From Nevskia soli DSM 19509 (lineage in GTDB: Bacteria > Pseudomonadota > Gammaproteobacteria > Nevskiales > Nevskiaceae): a stretch of 64,000 bases of DNA. Under the pieces are notes generated by a model. The model had not been told where the DNA came from. It was given only the letters and a program-made list of their open reading frames with translations, and did no database searches. The stretch is from contig NZ_JONR01000001.1 of the NCBI RefSeq assembly GCF_000711955.1, positions 124,001 to 188,000 of the forward strand. Reading direction: 5' to 3'. Positions 46,887-57,985 of this stretch are shown here, piece by piece. Each line of letters opens with the position of its first letter. Position 1 is the first letter of the stretch. A program made the translations under genes and the position numbers.

Positions 46887-47858
46887 ATGAAAAAACACAT
46901 GGATTGGAAGCCTCGCGCGGATATGGCGGTTTTGCGTGCACGGGCGCGACTTTATGGGGCAATCCGCGGCTACTTCGAGGCGCGTGGAGTACTCGAGGTG
47001 GAGACCCCGATCCTGTCCGCCGCGGCTACCGTCGATCCCAATATCGACAGCTTCGTCGCGCGCGAAAACCGGGGTGCGGAACGCTGGCTGCAGACCTCCC
47101 CGGAGTTCGCCATGAAGCGCCTGCTCGCCGCGGGCAGCGGACCGATCTACCAGATCGCCCGCGTGTTCCGGCGCGAAGAGGCCGGGCGTCACCACAATCC
47201 CGAATTCAGCATGCTGGAGTGGTACCGGCCGGGCTGGGACCATCTGCGCCTGATGGACGAGGTGGAGTCCTTGTTGCACGCGGCCGGCCTGCTGGAAGGT
47301 TTGCCGTGGGAGCGGCTGAGCTATCGCGAAGCATTCCTGCGCCACGCCGCCCTCGACCCTTTCGAGGCCGGATTCGAGCAACTGCGGCAAACCTGTATCC
47401 AACGCTTGAACCTGTCGGCCGACCTTGCGGCCGAAACCAGCCGCGACGTCTTCCTGGATCTGCTCATGTCGGCCGAGGTGGGACCGCGGCTCGGGCTCGA
47501 GGCGCCAGTCTTCCTCTATGACTTTCCGGCTTCCCAGGCGGCACTGGCCCGGGTGCGGGCCGATGACCCGCCGGTGGCGGAACGCTTCGAGCTGTTCTGG
47601 AAGGGGGTCGAGCTGGCCAACGGCTTCCATGAACTGACCGATGCCGCCGAACAGCGGCGACGCTTCGAACAGGATCGCCAGCGGCGCAGTGAACAAGGCC
47701 GTGAGGCGCCGCCCTACGATGCCCGCCTCATCGCCGCGCTGGAGGCCGGCATGCCGCCCTGCGCCGGCGTGGCCCTGGGGCTGGACCGCCTGCTGATGCT
47801 GATGCTGGGCCTTCAGGAGCTTGCTGCAGTGCTGGCTTTCGATGATGGCCGCGCCTAG
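46887..47858 (+). CDS. epmA: Elongation factor P--(R)-beta-lysine ligase
   Basis: The 323-residue protein is a class II lysyl-tRNA-synthetase-like enzyme without the anticodon-binding domain, as in EpmA/GenX/PoxA. Motif 2 reads YQIARVFRREEAGRHHNPEFSMLEWYR (in parts), and motif 3 AGVALGLDRLLML. It adds beta-lysine to EF-P to relieve ribosome stalling at proline runs. It is divergent from the dksA locus, with 93 bases between starts. The stop overlaps the end of the convergent TSUP gene by four bases. Confidence 0.92.
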   Translation: MKKHMDWKPRADMAVLRARARLYGAIRGYFEARGVLEVETPILSAAATVDPNIDSFVARENRGAERWLQTSPEFAMKRLLAAGSGPIYQIARVFRREEAGRHHNPEFSMLEWYRPGWDHLRLMDEVESLLHAAGLLEGLPWERLSYREAFLRHAALDPFEAGFEQLRQTCIQRLNLSADLAAETSRDVFLDLLMSAEVGPRLGLEAPVFLYDFPASQAALARVRADDPPVAERFELFWKGVELANGFHELTDAAEQRRRFEQDRQRRSEQGREAPPYDARLIAALEAGMPPCAGVALGLDRLLMLMLGLQELAAVLAFDDGRA

Positions 47859-48622
47859 CCTCGGCTGAAAATGTCGTACGCGAAGCGCGCGATCAGCGCC
47901 CCCACCACGACGATGAACAGCACCCTGACGAAGGCGCTGCCGCGCCGCAGCGCCAGCCGTGAACCGGCCAGCGAGCCGGCCACATTGCAGGCCGCCATAG
48001 GCAGGGCGGTGGCATAAAGCACGTTGCCGTGGCTGACGAAGTAGGCGAGGGCGGCGAAATTGGTGACGACGTTGACCGCCTTGGCCGAGGCCGAGGCGGC
48101 GAGGAAGCTGAAGCCGAACAGGCCGACGAAGGCGAAGATCAGGAAGCTGCCGGTGCCGGGACCGAAGAAGCCGTCGTAGAAGCCGATGAGGGCGCCGGTG
48201 GCCAGGCCGATCCAAAGCTGTTGCGCCCGGCTCAGGCGCGGCGCATGCAGGGCGCCGAAGTCCTTCTTCCACAGGGTGTAGCCGAGCACGGACAGCAGCA
48301 GGATCAGGATCAGCGGGCGCAGCAGGGCGGGATTGATGGCGCTCACCGTATGCGCGCCCAGGAACGAGAACAGCAGGGCCGCCGCCGAGGCCGGCAGCAC
48401 CGTGTGCCAGATGGGCGGCACGCGCCGCGCGTACTGCAGGGCCGCGCTGAGCGTGCCCCACACCGCGGCGAACTTGTTGGTGCCGAACAGCAGCGCCGGC
48501 GACAGCTGCGGCATCAGCACGAACAAGGCGGGGATCTGCACCAGGCCGCCGCCGCCGACTACCGCATCGACGAATCCGGCGAGGAAGGCGAAGCCGCACA
48601 GTGCGGCCAGGGTGAGCGTCAC
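47855..48622 (-). CDS. TSUP-family (TauE/SafE) membrane permease
   Basis: From the GTG at 48622 the protein has 255 residues and about eight membrane helices. The repeated signature is visible as GFVDAVVGGGGLVQIPAL and GFYDGFFGPGTGSFLIF. TSUP proteins move sulfite, sulfoacetate or other small anions. The start overlaps the stop of the upstream YjbR-like gene (GTGA). Confidence 0.88.
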   Translation of the reverse strand: MTLTLAALCGFAFLAGFVDAVVGGGGLVQIPALFVLMPQLSPALLFGTNKFAAVWGTLSAALQYARRVPPIWHTVLPASAAALLFSFLGAHTVSAINPALLRPLILILLLSVLGYTLWKKDFGALHAPRLSRAQQLWIGLATGALIGFYDGFFGPGTGSFLIFAFVGLFGFSFLAASASAKAVNVVTNFAALAYFVSHGNVLYATALPMAACNVAGSLAGSRLALRRGSAFVRVLFIVVVGALIARFAYDIFSRG

Positions 48623-48969
48623 GCCAGACCGAGGGTTTGCCGCGTTTTCTTCGGCAGCTTGGCGCCGATCAGCTCGTAGGATTCGCGGATGCGCTCGGCC
48701 AGCCAGGCGTCGCCGTAACGGCGCGGCTCCGTAACACGGACCCATTTGAGACGGGCGGAGTAGGGTGCCGGAATGATGCCGGGCTGCTCGGTCAGGGCCA
48801 GGAAGTGGTCGTCCGGCACCTTGAAGCTGAAGCATACCGGCCTGGGATCGTCGGGGCAGGTCAGGAACATCCTGCCCGCCACCGAATGAACCAGGACCTC
48901 GCCCCACTTGACGTCGCTGACGACGCCCGGCCAGGGCGCGCAGAGCTTGAGCAGGGCGCTGCGGTTCAA
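48619..48969 (-). CDS. MmcQ/YjbR-family protein
   Basis: The TTG start gives 116 residues with the CyaY-like/YjbR pattern: LKLCAPWPGVVSDVKWGEVLVHSV, CFSFKVPDDHFLALTEQPGIIPAPY (in parts), and YGDAWLAERIRESYELIGAKLPKK. Function is not settled; some members bind DNA. It is translationally coupled with the permease after it. Confidence 0.78.
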   Translation of the reverse strand: MNRSALLKLCAPWPGVVSDVKWGEVLVHSVAGRMFLTCPDDPRPVCFSFKVPDDHFLALTEQPGIIPAPYSARLKWVRVTEPRRYGDAWLAERIRESYELIGAKLPKKTRQTLGLA

Positions 48970-48977
48970 GCGCCTTC

Positions 48978-49310
48978 CTACAGCAGCTTGCTGACCGCGC
49001 TCGGCAGCTTGTAGCGCTTGTCTGCCAGCAGCTTGCTCAGCAGCAGGGTCAGCCAGGCGCGCGAACTGGAGAAGGTCTTCAGCACGATGTAGTAGTCCTC
49101 GCCTTCCTTCTCGATCTCGTAGCGTTCGATGGTGGCGGTGACCGACTCGCGCTCGCCCTTGAGCAGGGCTTTGGCGGTCAGCCGGTTGGAGTCCGTGTCC
49201 ACGGTGCAGTCGGTGATCTCGCCATAGGCGCCGAGCTTGTCGTTGACGTAGGCCTTCAGGGCGAGCCCCAGGGCGCCGTCTTTCACCCCTCGTGCCAGGA
49301 AGCGCAGCAT
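48978..49310 (-). CDS. Conserved hypothetical protein (110 aa)
   Basis: I do not recognise the family. The protein has no signal peptide, looks alpha/beta with long charged strands (VTATIERYEIEKEGEDYYIVLKTF in parts), and starts MLRFLARGVKDGALG. AGAGAGAA precedes the ATG. It lies between the YjbR-like and PhoH-like genes on the same strand. Confidence 0.7.
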   Translation of the reverse strand: MLRFLARGVKDGALGLALKAYVNDKLGAYGEITDCTVDTDSNRLTAKALLKGERESVTATIERYEIEKEGEDYYIVLKTFSSSRAWLTLLLSKLLADKRYKLPSAVSKLL

Positions 49311-49337
49311 CGTTCTCTCTCCAAAGATTTCTGCAAT

Positions 49338-50783
49338 TTACAAAATATCCGAAGCGTAGGCCGCCAGGCGAGAGCGTTCGCCGCGCGCCAGGGTGACATG
49401 GCCGCCGTGGGGCCAACCGCGGAAACGGTCAACCACGTAGGTCAGGCCCGAGGTGGTCTCGGACAGGTACGGTGTATCGATCTGCGCCAGGTTGCCAAGG
49501 CACACCATCTTGCTGCCCGGGCCGCAGCGGGTGATCAGCGTCTTCATCTGTTTGGCGGTGAGGTTCTGCGCCTCGTCGATGATGATGTAGCGGTTGAGGA
49601 AGGTGCGGCCGCGCATGAAGTTCAGGCTGCGGATCTTGATGCGCTTGGACAGCAGGTCATTGGTGGCGGCGCGTTCCCAGTCGCCGGCATTGCTGGTCTG
49701 GGTCAGCACTTCCAGGTTGTCCATCAGCGCGCCCATCCACGGCGTCATTTTCTCTTCCTCGGTGCCCGGCAGGAAGCCGATGTCCTCGCCCAGCGGCACG
49801 GTGACGCGGGTCATGATGATCTCGCGGTAGCGCGGCTCGTCCAGGGTTTGCGCCAGGCCGGCGGCCAGGGCCAACAGGGTCTTGCCGGTGCCGGCGGCGC
49901 CGAGCAGGGTCACGAAGTCCACTTCCGGATCGAGCAGCAGGTTCAGGGCGAAATTCTGCTCGCGGTTCTTGGCATGGATGCCCCAGACCGGGGTCTTGCC
50001 CTGCCGGTAGTCACGGATGACGTGCAGGGTGGCGCTCTTCTCGGTCTGCGCCTGTACCGTCATTTCCAGGCCGCGCTCGGCCTCGTCCGGCAGGTACAGG
50101 AACTGGTTGACGTGCCATTCCTTCACTTTCGGCCCGGCGACGCGGTAGCAGGCGCGGCCGCGGTCGTCCTGCCAGGATTCCATCTTCTCGCCGTGCGTCT
50201 GCCAGAAATCGGCGGGCAGGTGGGCGTACCCGGTGTAGAGCAGGTCCAGGTCTTCCAGCACCTGGTCGTTCTGGTAGTCCTCGGTGTGGACCCCGACGAT
50301 GGCCGCCTTGATGCGCAGGTTGATGTCTTTCGAGACCAGCGTGATCGGCCGCGTCGGGTGCTCGGTACGCAGGCTCAGTGCGGTCAGCAGGATGCTGTTG
50401 TCCGGCTTGTTGCCCGGCAGCACGTCCGGCAGCGAGGCGGTGGTCGGCTTGGTTTCGAAGAACAGGCGGCCGGTGGAGGCGGCGGTATGGGTGTTGGCGT
50501 GGCCATTGCCGTTACCGTTGCTGCCGTTGGTCTTGCCGCTCTGCGGCGCCGGCAGGGCGATGCCCTTCTCGATCTGTGCGTGATCCTTGTCGCGCATCAG
50601 TTCGTCGAGGAAGCGGCTGACCTGGCGGGCGTTGCGCGACACCTCGCTGGTGCCTTTCTTGGCGGCGTCCAGTTCCTCCAGCACCACCATGGGAATGAAC
50701 AGGTCGTGTTCCTCGAAACGGAACAGGGCACTGGGATCGTGCATCAGCACGTTGGTGTCGAGGACGAAAATCTTCTTTTTCAT
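49338..50783 (-). CDS. PhoH-family ATPase with N-terminal PIN domain
   Basis: The 481-residue protein has a PIN ribonuclease domain (VLDTNVLMHDPSAL; VVLEELDAAKKG; LVSKDINLRIKA) and a PhoH ATPase domain (LLGAAGTGKTLLALAAGL as Walker A near residue 300; YIIIDEAQNLT as Walker B). This is the YlaK/PhoH2 arrangement, an RNA helicase with RNase activity that acts in RNA processing. A Gly/Asn-rich linker lies at about residues 85-100. Confidence 0.9.
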   Translation of the reverse strand: MKKKIFVLDTNVLMHDPSALFRFEEHDLFIPMVVLEELDAAKKGTSEVSRNARQVSRFLDELMRDKDHAQIEKGIALPAPQSGKTNGSNGNGNGHANTHTAASTGRLFFETKPTTASLPDVLPGNKPDNSILLTALSLRTEHPTRPITLVSKDINLRIKAAIVGVHTEDYQNDQVLEDLDLLYTGYAHLPADFWQTHGEKMESWQDDRGRACYRVAGPKVKEWHVNQFLYLPDEAERGLEMTVQAQTEKSATLHVIRDYRQGKTPVWGIHAKNREQNFALNLLLDPEVDFVTLLGAAGTGKTLLALAAGLAQTLDEPRYREIIMTRVTVPLGEDIGFLPGTEEEKMTPWMGALMDNLEVLTQTSNAGDWERAATNDLLSKRIKIRSLNFMRGRTFLNRYIIIDEAQNLTAKQMKTLITRCGPGSKMVCLGNLAQIDTPYLSETTSGLTYVVDRFRGWPHGGHVTLARGERSRLAAYASDIL

Positions 50784-50890
50784 CGAGTCCGGGGATTTAA
50801 GAGCTCAGGCTCCAGCCACAGGGACGCCCGCCGGTGCTGGATACGCCGGCAGGCGGGGAGGGGGTGAAACGAGGATGGGAGATTCTGCAA

Positions 50891-51355
50891 TCAGAGGCTT
50901 TTGACCGCCTCCAGTACGGCGGCCGCATGGCCTTTTGCCGACACCTTGCGCCAGTCCTGGCGCAGCACGCCCTTGGCGTCGAACAGGAAGGTGCAGCGGT
51001 CGATGCCCATGTACTTCTTGCCGTACATGCTTTTCTCGACGATGGCGCCGAAGGCGTCGCACAGCTTGCCGTCGGTATCGGAGAGCAGGGTGTAGGGAAA
51101 GCCGAACTTGGCGCAGAAATTATCGTGTGACTTCACGCTGTCCTTGGACACGCCGACGATGTCGGCGCCGGCCTTGGTGAAGCTCTTGTAGAGGGCGGTG
51201 AATTCCTGACCCTCCAGGGTGCAGCCCGGAGTGTTGTCGCGCGGGTAGAAATACACCACCAGCTTCTTGCCCTTGTAATCCCGCAGGCCGACTTCGCGTC
51301 CGCCATTGGCTGCCACGGTGATATCCGGCAGCTTGTCGCCGGGCTTGATGCTCAT
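50891..51355 (-). CDS. bcp: Thioredoxin-dependent thiol peroxidase (peroxiredoxin Q/Bcp)
   Basis: The 154-residue protein has the peroxidatic motif YPRDNTPGCTLEGQEF (catalytic Cys47) and the KLVVYF strand before it. The usual resolving Cys five residues later is Glu-Gly... here, so this is a 1-Cys variant or uses another Cys. It reduces peroxides. The start follows GGCCCCCGA; a longer upstream reading is unlikely. Confidence 0.9.
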   Translation of the reverse strand: MSIKPGDKLPDITVAANGGREVGLRDYKGKKLVVYFYPRDNTPGCTLEGQEFTALYKSFTKAGADIVGVSKDSVKSHDNFCAKFGFPYTLLSDTDGKLCDAFGAIVEKSMYGKKYMGIDRCTFLFDAKGVLRQDWRKVSAKGHAAAVLEAVKSL

Positions 51356-51447
51356 TCGGGGCCCCCCAGCCGGTCGGGCTGTGTTCTTGTCTGCCGCATG
51401 GTGTTCATCAGACTGCAACCGTGTTGCACGGGCATGAAGGGCGGGCC

Positions 51448-51990
51448 CTAGGACTTGATGGGATCGAGCATGCCGTCCGCATTGAGGTCGTCGCACAGGT
51501 CCATGAAGGACTCGCGCAGCGCCTGCGGATGCTGATTGACCGGCACGTGCAGCACCATTTGCACGCTGACCATGCCGGCGCCGGTATGGGTGGACTGGTA
51601 TTTCTGGGTGGACATCTCCGCCACCTGCACGTCCTGGCTGTGGAAGAACTCCAGCAGGTGTACCAGCAGGTCCGGTTGCTGCGGTGCGATCACGTCGGCG
51701 GCGTAGGGGCGGAATTCGGGATTCTGCGCGCGCGCACCGCAGCGCTGGAAGCGCACCTGCAGGTCGAGCTTTTCGGCGATGCCGGGGAGGGCTGTTTCCA
51801 GGCGGCCGAGGGCGCTCCAGTTGCCGGACACCACCATATTGGCGGTGAGGCGGTCGCCCACCGGGGCGATGCGGCAGTCCTCGACTTCGCCGCCGCGTTC
51901 GCGGATGGCCTTGAACAGGTCCAGCGCCAACTGGGGGCGCGGGCTGGCGAGGACGGAAATGGAGAGCAGATTATCGGAAGAGGCGGCCAT
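51448..51990 (-). CDS. gcvR: Glycine cleavage system regulator GcvR-like (tandem ACT domains)
   Basis: The 180-residue protein has two ACT domains (LLSISVLASPRPQLALDLFKAIRERGG; DLLVHLLEFFHSQDVQVAEMSTQKY in parts) as in GcvR. It is divergent from dapA with 124 bases between starts, the common gammaproteobacterial order gcvR-dapA. GcvR controls GcvA in response to glycine. Confidence 0.85.
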   Translation of the reverse strand: MAASSDNLLSISVLASPRPQLALDLFKAIRERGGEVEDCRIAPVGDRLTANMVVSGNWSALGRLETALPGIAEKLDLQVRFQRCGARAQNPEFRPYAADVIAPQQPDLLVHLLEFFHSQDVQVAEMSTQKYQSTHTGAGMVSVQMVLHVPVNQHPQALRESFMDLCDDLNADGMLDPIKS

Positions 51991-52114
51991 CGAACTCAAG
52001 GATAGGTGATCGGTCGTTGTCGTGGTAGCGCCGCGCGGTTTTTTATGTAAACCGCGCATTTCGGGCGGCGCGCATGGCTATAATCCCAGTTTACCCAATC
52101 TCCGCACAGCCCGA

Positions 52115-52990
52115 ATGATCCGCGGCAGCATCGTTGCCATCGTCACCCCCATGGCCGAGGACGGCTCGGTCGATTTCCCGGCCCTGGAACGTCTGGTCGA
52201 GTGGCATATCGCCGAAGGCACTGACGGCATCGTCGCCGTCGGCACCACCGGCGAGTCGGCCACCCTCGACGTGGAGGAGCACATCGCCGTGATCCGCTGC
52301 GTGGTGGAAGTGGCGCGACAGCGCGTGCCGGTGATCGCCGGCACCGGCGCCAATTCCACCGCCGAGGCGATCGAGCTGACCGGCGAAGGCAAGAATGCCG
52401 GCGCCGACGCCTGCCTGCTGGTCACCCCGTACTACAACAAGCCGCCCCAGGAAGGCCTGTACCGCCACTATAAGGCGATTGCCGAGGCGGTGGATGTGCC
52501 GATCATCCTGTACAACGTGCCCGGCCGTACCGGGTGTGACCTGCTGCCCGCCACGGTCAAGCGGCTGGCGCCGATCGACAACATCATCGGGTTGAAGGAG
52601 GCCAAGGGTGAGCTGGGCCGGGTCAAGGAGTTGCTGGAGCTGAAGCTGGCGGATTTCACCCTTTTGTCCGGTGACGACGCCACCGCCTGCGAGTCCATCC
52701 TGATGGGCTTTCAGGGTGATATCTCGGTCACCGCCAACGTGGCGCCGCGCCTGATGCACCAGATGTGCGCCGCCGCCCTCGCCGGAGACCGTGTTGCCGC
52801 CGAGGCAGCCGATACCCGGCTGCGCCTGCTGCACAAGAACCTGTTCGTCGAGCCCAATCCGATCCCCGCAAAGTGGGCGCTGCAAGCCATGAATCGTATC
52901 GGCGCCGGCATCCGCCTGCCGCTGGTGCCGCTCGATCCTTCCCACTACACGACCGTGCGCGAAGCCCTGCGCGCGGCCGGAGCCCTGTGA
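52115..52990 (+). CDS. dapA: 4-hydroxy-tetrahydrodipicolinate synthase
   Basis: The 291-residue protein shows GTTGESATLDVEEH, YYNKPPQEGLYRHY, YNVPGRTGCDL and the Schiff-base Lys in IIGLKEAKG (Lys161). It condenses pyruvate with aspartate semialdehyde, the first step specific to lysine and diaminopimelate synthesis. The start at 52115 gives the standard N-terminus MIRGSIVAIVTPM. Confidence 0.95.
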   Translation: MIRGSIVAIVTPMAEDGSVDFPALERLVEWHIAEGTDGIVAVGTTGESATLDVEEHIAVIRCVVEVARQRVPVIAGTGANSTAEAIELTGEGKNAGADACLLVTPYYNKPPQEGLYRHYKAIAEAVDVPIILYNVPGRTGCDLLPATVKRLAPIDNIIGLKEAKGELGRVKELLELKLADFTLLSGDDATACESILMGFQGDISVTANVAPRLMHQMCAAALAGDRVAAEAADTRLRLLHKNLFVEPNPIPAKWALQAMNRIGAGIRLPLVPLDPSHYTTVREALRAAGAL

Positions 52991-53319
52991 TGAAACTGTC
53001 GTCTGCTGTTGCCGTCCGTCTACCGATCCTGTTTGGCGTGCTGCTGTTCGCAGGCTGTGCTTCCAAGTCCTACTGCATGAAGCCGCAGAAATACGACCAC
53101 GTGGCCTCGATCCCCCCGATCACCGGCGGTGAAGGCCTGAAAATCCCCAATTCGCCCACCGCCCTGCGGGTGCCGCCGGCACCGGCGCCGGCGCAGGACG
53201 CGCCGTACGGCAGCAAGGTCATCGACCCCAAGCACCCCAACCGGACCGAATACGCCTGCCTTGACGAGCCGCCGCCGATGCCGGCCGGCGCCGATGTCGC
53301 CCCCGGAGTGGGACAGTAG
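52990..53319 (+). CDS. Small Pro-rich lipoprotein after dapA (BamC-like N-terminal segment)
   Basis: The start overlaps the dapA stop by one base (TGATG). The 109-residue product has a lipoprotein signal ending FAGC (Cys23), then a Pro-rich, probably unstructured part. In many gammaproteobacteria bamC follows dapA, and the BamC N-terminus is an unstructured segment that binds BamD. This protein has the right place and the motif style (LKIPNSPTALRVPPAP) but lacks the two folded BamC domains. The link is inferred. Confidence 0.65.
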   Translation: MKLSSAVAVRLPILFGVLLFAGCASKSYCMKPQKYDHVASIPPITGGEGLKIPNSPTALRVPPAPAPAQDAPYGSKVIDPKHPNRTEYACLDEPPPMPAGADVAPGVGQ

Positions 53320-53382
53320 CGCCCGACTCGCATACAATACGCGCCCCCGGTGGCCAGCCAGCCCCCGGAAAGCGGCAAATCC

Positions 53383-53475
53383 GGAGAGGTGTCCGAGCGG
53401 TTGAAGGAGCACGCCTGGAAAGCGTGTATACGGCTAAACCCCGTATCGCGGGTTCGAATCCCGCTCTCTCCGCCA
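53383..53475 (+). tRNA. tRNA-Ser (anticodon GGA)
   Basis: A 93-base class II tRNA with acceptor arms GGAGAGG and TCTCTCC (one G-U pair), anticodon arm CACGC-CTGGAAA-GCGTG (anticodon GGA, reads UCC and UCU), a long variable arm, the T-loop GGTTCGAATCC and an encoded CCA. It follows the dapA-lipoprotein unit. I see no duplicated 3' end nearby that would mark an integrated element. Confidence 0.95.
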
Positions 53476-53829
53476 TTTTTTGAAATGGCCCGTAGTATCT
53501 GTAGTGCCCGTACCCGTTACGTCCTGTAACAGCAAAATCAGCAGGTTATGGGGTCTCGTCAGCTCAGCGACGTGACCCGGCACCATTCCCTGACGGCACC
53601 ATTCGGGTCCAAAAAGCGGTTAGTCTCCTGAACCAGGAGATTCCGATGAAAATCCCTGTTGTTTTTGGACTCGCATTTCCGGCCGCCGTGTTCGCGAAAT
53701 ACCTCGCGCCGCAGTGGAAGCCCGTGTTCGGTCCGGGTTGATCAGGGCGGCTGCGCGCGTCCCCGGCCGCCCTGACGGTCGGCGAAAGAACCCGATCAAC
53801 CCGCCTGCCGAAATGCGGCAGGCCTTGTC
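53476..53829. other. Spacer between tRNA-Ser and the next gene
   Basis: A weak hairpin (GCCATTT...AAATGGC, 53473-53490) directly after the tRNA may end its transcript. The rest has no recognised gene except a possible 31-codon frame at 53646. Confidence 0.4.
53646..53741 (+). CDS. Possible 31-residue peptide
   Basis: ATG at 53646 with AGGAGA six bases before it encodes MKIPVVFGLAFPAAVFAKYL..., one hydrophobic stretch. The ribosome site lies in one arm of a perfect hairpin, TCTCCTG-AAC-CAGGAGA. It could be a small membrane peptide whose translation is limited by that hairpin. Evidence is thin. Confidence 0.25.
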   Translation: MKIPVVFGLAFPAAVFAKYLAPQWKPVFGPG

Positions 53830-54138
53830 TCAGCCGAACAGGGAAGACAGGGCGGCGGCCAGCGGCGTGCGGAAGAACACCAGCATGCCGAGCATCGCCG
53901 CGACGATCGAGGCCTGTACCCGCAGGGTCGCCAGCTTCTCCTGAGCCTGGCCTGCCGTTTCCTCGCTGCTATCCGCCGTCAACGCATCCTGCATCGACGT
54001 AGCGCCGCGGCGCACATCCGAACGCAGGAACTGGGAGCGGCGCTCCCCGGAGGACTTCGCCGGGCGGCGTAGTTTTCCTCGGCGCGGCGCCTGGGCGGGA
54101 ACGGCTTCCGACGTCTGCAAACCAATCGATTGCGTCAT
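53830..54138 (-). CDS. Small single-pass membrane protein divergent from lexA, likely SOS-controlled
   Basis: I do not recognise this 102-residue protein. The first ~70 residues are polar and basic (GKLRRPAKSSGERR), and residues about 73-102 form one membrane helix (ASIVAAMLGMLVFF) followed by a short end. Its start is 31 bases from the LexA palindrome that also serves lexA, so it is very likely part of the SOS regulon. Small SOS membrane proteins in other bacteria stop cell division, but no similarity is visible. Confidence 0.7.
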   Translation of the reverse strand: MTQSIGLQTSEAVPAQAPRRGKLRRPAKSSGERRSQFLRSDVRRGATSMQDALTADSSEETAGQAQEKLATLRVQASIVAAMLGMLVFFRTPLAAALSSLFG

Positions 54139-54168
54139 GGGTTGATCCTCGGCTCGGTGTATTGTCAG

Positions 54169-54190
54169 ATACTACTTATATAAGTAGTAT
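54169..54190. promoter_or_regulatory. LexA operator between lexA and the divergent gene
   Basis: A perfect 22-base palindrome with arms ATACTACTTAT and ATAAGTAGTAT ends seven bases before the lexA start. Xanthomonas-type LexA sites contain TAGTA...TACTA half-sites, which this resembles. It should allow autorepression of lexA and control of the divergent gene. Confidence 0.78.
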
Positions 54191-54196
54191 TTGTCC

Positions 54197-54838
54197 ATGC
54201 CCCTCACCGGTCGCCAACAGCAGATCGTGGATTTCCTGCGCCAGTACCAGGCACGGGAGGGGATGCCGCCGACCCAGGCGGAAATCGCCGCGCGCTTCGG
54301 CTTTACCCAGAAGGCGGCGGGCGATCACCTGAAGCTGATTGCGGCCAAGGGCGTGATCGAGATCCGCCGGGACATTCCGCGCGGCATCCGCTTCGCCGAT
54401 CGCAAGCGGCCCGGCCATACCGGAACGTTCCTGCCGCTCTTGGAGCGCGTCGCGGCGGGACCGCCGGTGCTGGCCAGCGGGCAGTTCGACCAGCTTCTGC
54501 CGATCGCCCCGGCCATGTTCAGACCGCCCGCCGATTACCTGCGCCGGGCCGTCGGCGACTCGATGGCCGGCATGGGCATCCAGGACGGGGACCTGATCGG
54601 CGTCAAGCAGACTGCCGCAGCGGAGAACGATCAGGTCATCGTCGCCAAGCTGTTCTCGCATGGCGGCATCGAGCTGACCGTGCGCCGCCTGCGGCGCAAG
54701 GGCGACATGGCGTGGCTGCTATCCGGCGACGACCGGACCGAGCCCCTGCTTTTCGCTTTGCACGAAGGGCCTGATGACGCGCCGCTGGTCGAGATCGAAG
54801 GACTTTACTGCGGTCATTTCCATCCGCACACCGGTTGA
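54197..54838 (+). CDS. lexA: LexA-family SOS repressor with Arg in place of the catalytic Lys
   Basis: The 213-residue protein has the LexA winged helix (PTQAEIAARFGFTQKAAGDHLKLI), the cleavage site VAAG (A87-G88), and the catalytic Ser in GDSM (S122). The general-base Lys, expected in TVKRL, is Arg (TVRRL, R163), after a four-residue insertion. In E. coli LexA the equivalent Lys-to-Arg change strongly slows self-cleavage at neutral pH. A TTG two codons upstream is an alternative start. Confidence 0.88.
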   Translation: MPLTGRQQQIVDFLRQYQAREGMPPTQAEIAARFGFTQKAAGDHLKLIAAKGVIEIRRDIPRGIRFADRKRPGHTGTFLPLLERVAAGPPVLASGQFDQLLPIAPAMFRPPADYLRRAVGDSMAGMGIQDGDLIGVKQTAAAENDQVIVAKLFSHGGIELTVRRLRRKGDMAWLLSGDDRTEPLLFALHEGPDDAPLVEIEGLYCGHFHPHTG

Positions 54839-54860
54839 AGCGCCAAGAGACCGTTGCAGG

Positions 54861-57686
<2,826 letters not shown>

Positions 57687-57985
57687 GTGCGTTCCGTTTG
57701 GAAATCCCCCGGCGCAGCATAGGGCATCCGTCGTGCTGCGAGTGGGCCGGTATTGCCGCGTAACCCTTACTCCGAAGTCATTGGCCGTGTGTAGTTTTTA
57801 CATGCCGCAGCGGCGGGCAAAAAATTTCAAGTATTTGAAATAAAAAGAATAAGTCTTGAGAAATGTGCTGGCACGGGAAGTGCGCCTGCTGGTGGCGTGC
57901 AAGCCGTGCCTTTCAAGATATAGCGCCGGCTTGGCCATCGCCTTTGCGGTTTATCCGGTCACGAAGAACACAAGGAGCTGCAAAA

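Noticed and set aside
53383..53475. tRNA-Ser as an integration site of a mobile element
   Set aside because: I found no integrase gene and no second copy of the tRNA 3' end in the window. Genes on both sides look like ordinary chromosomal genes.
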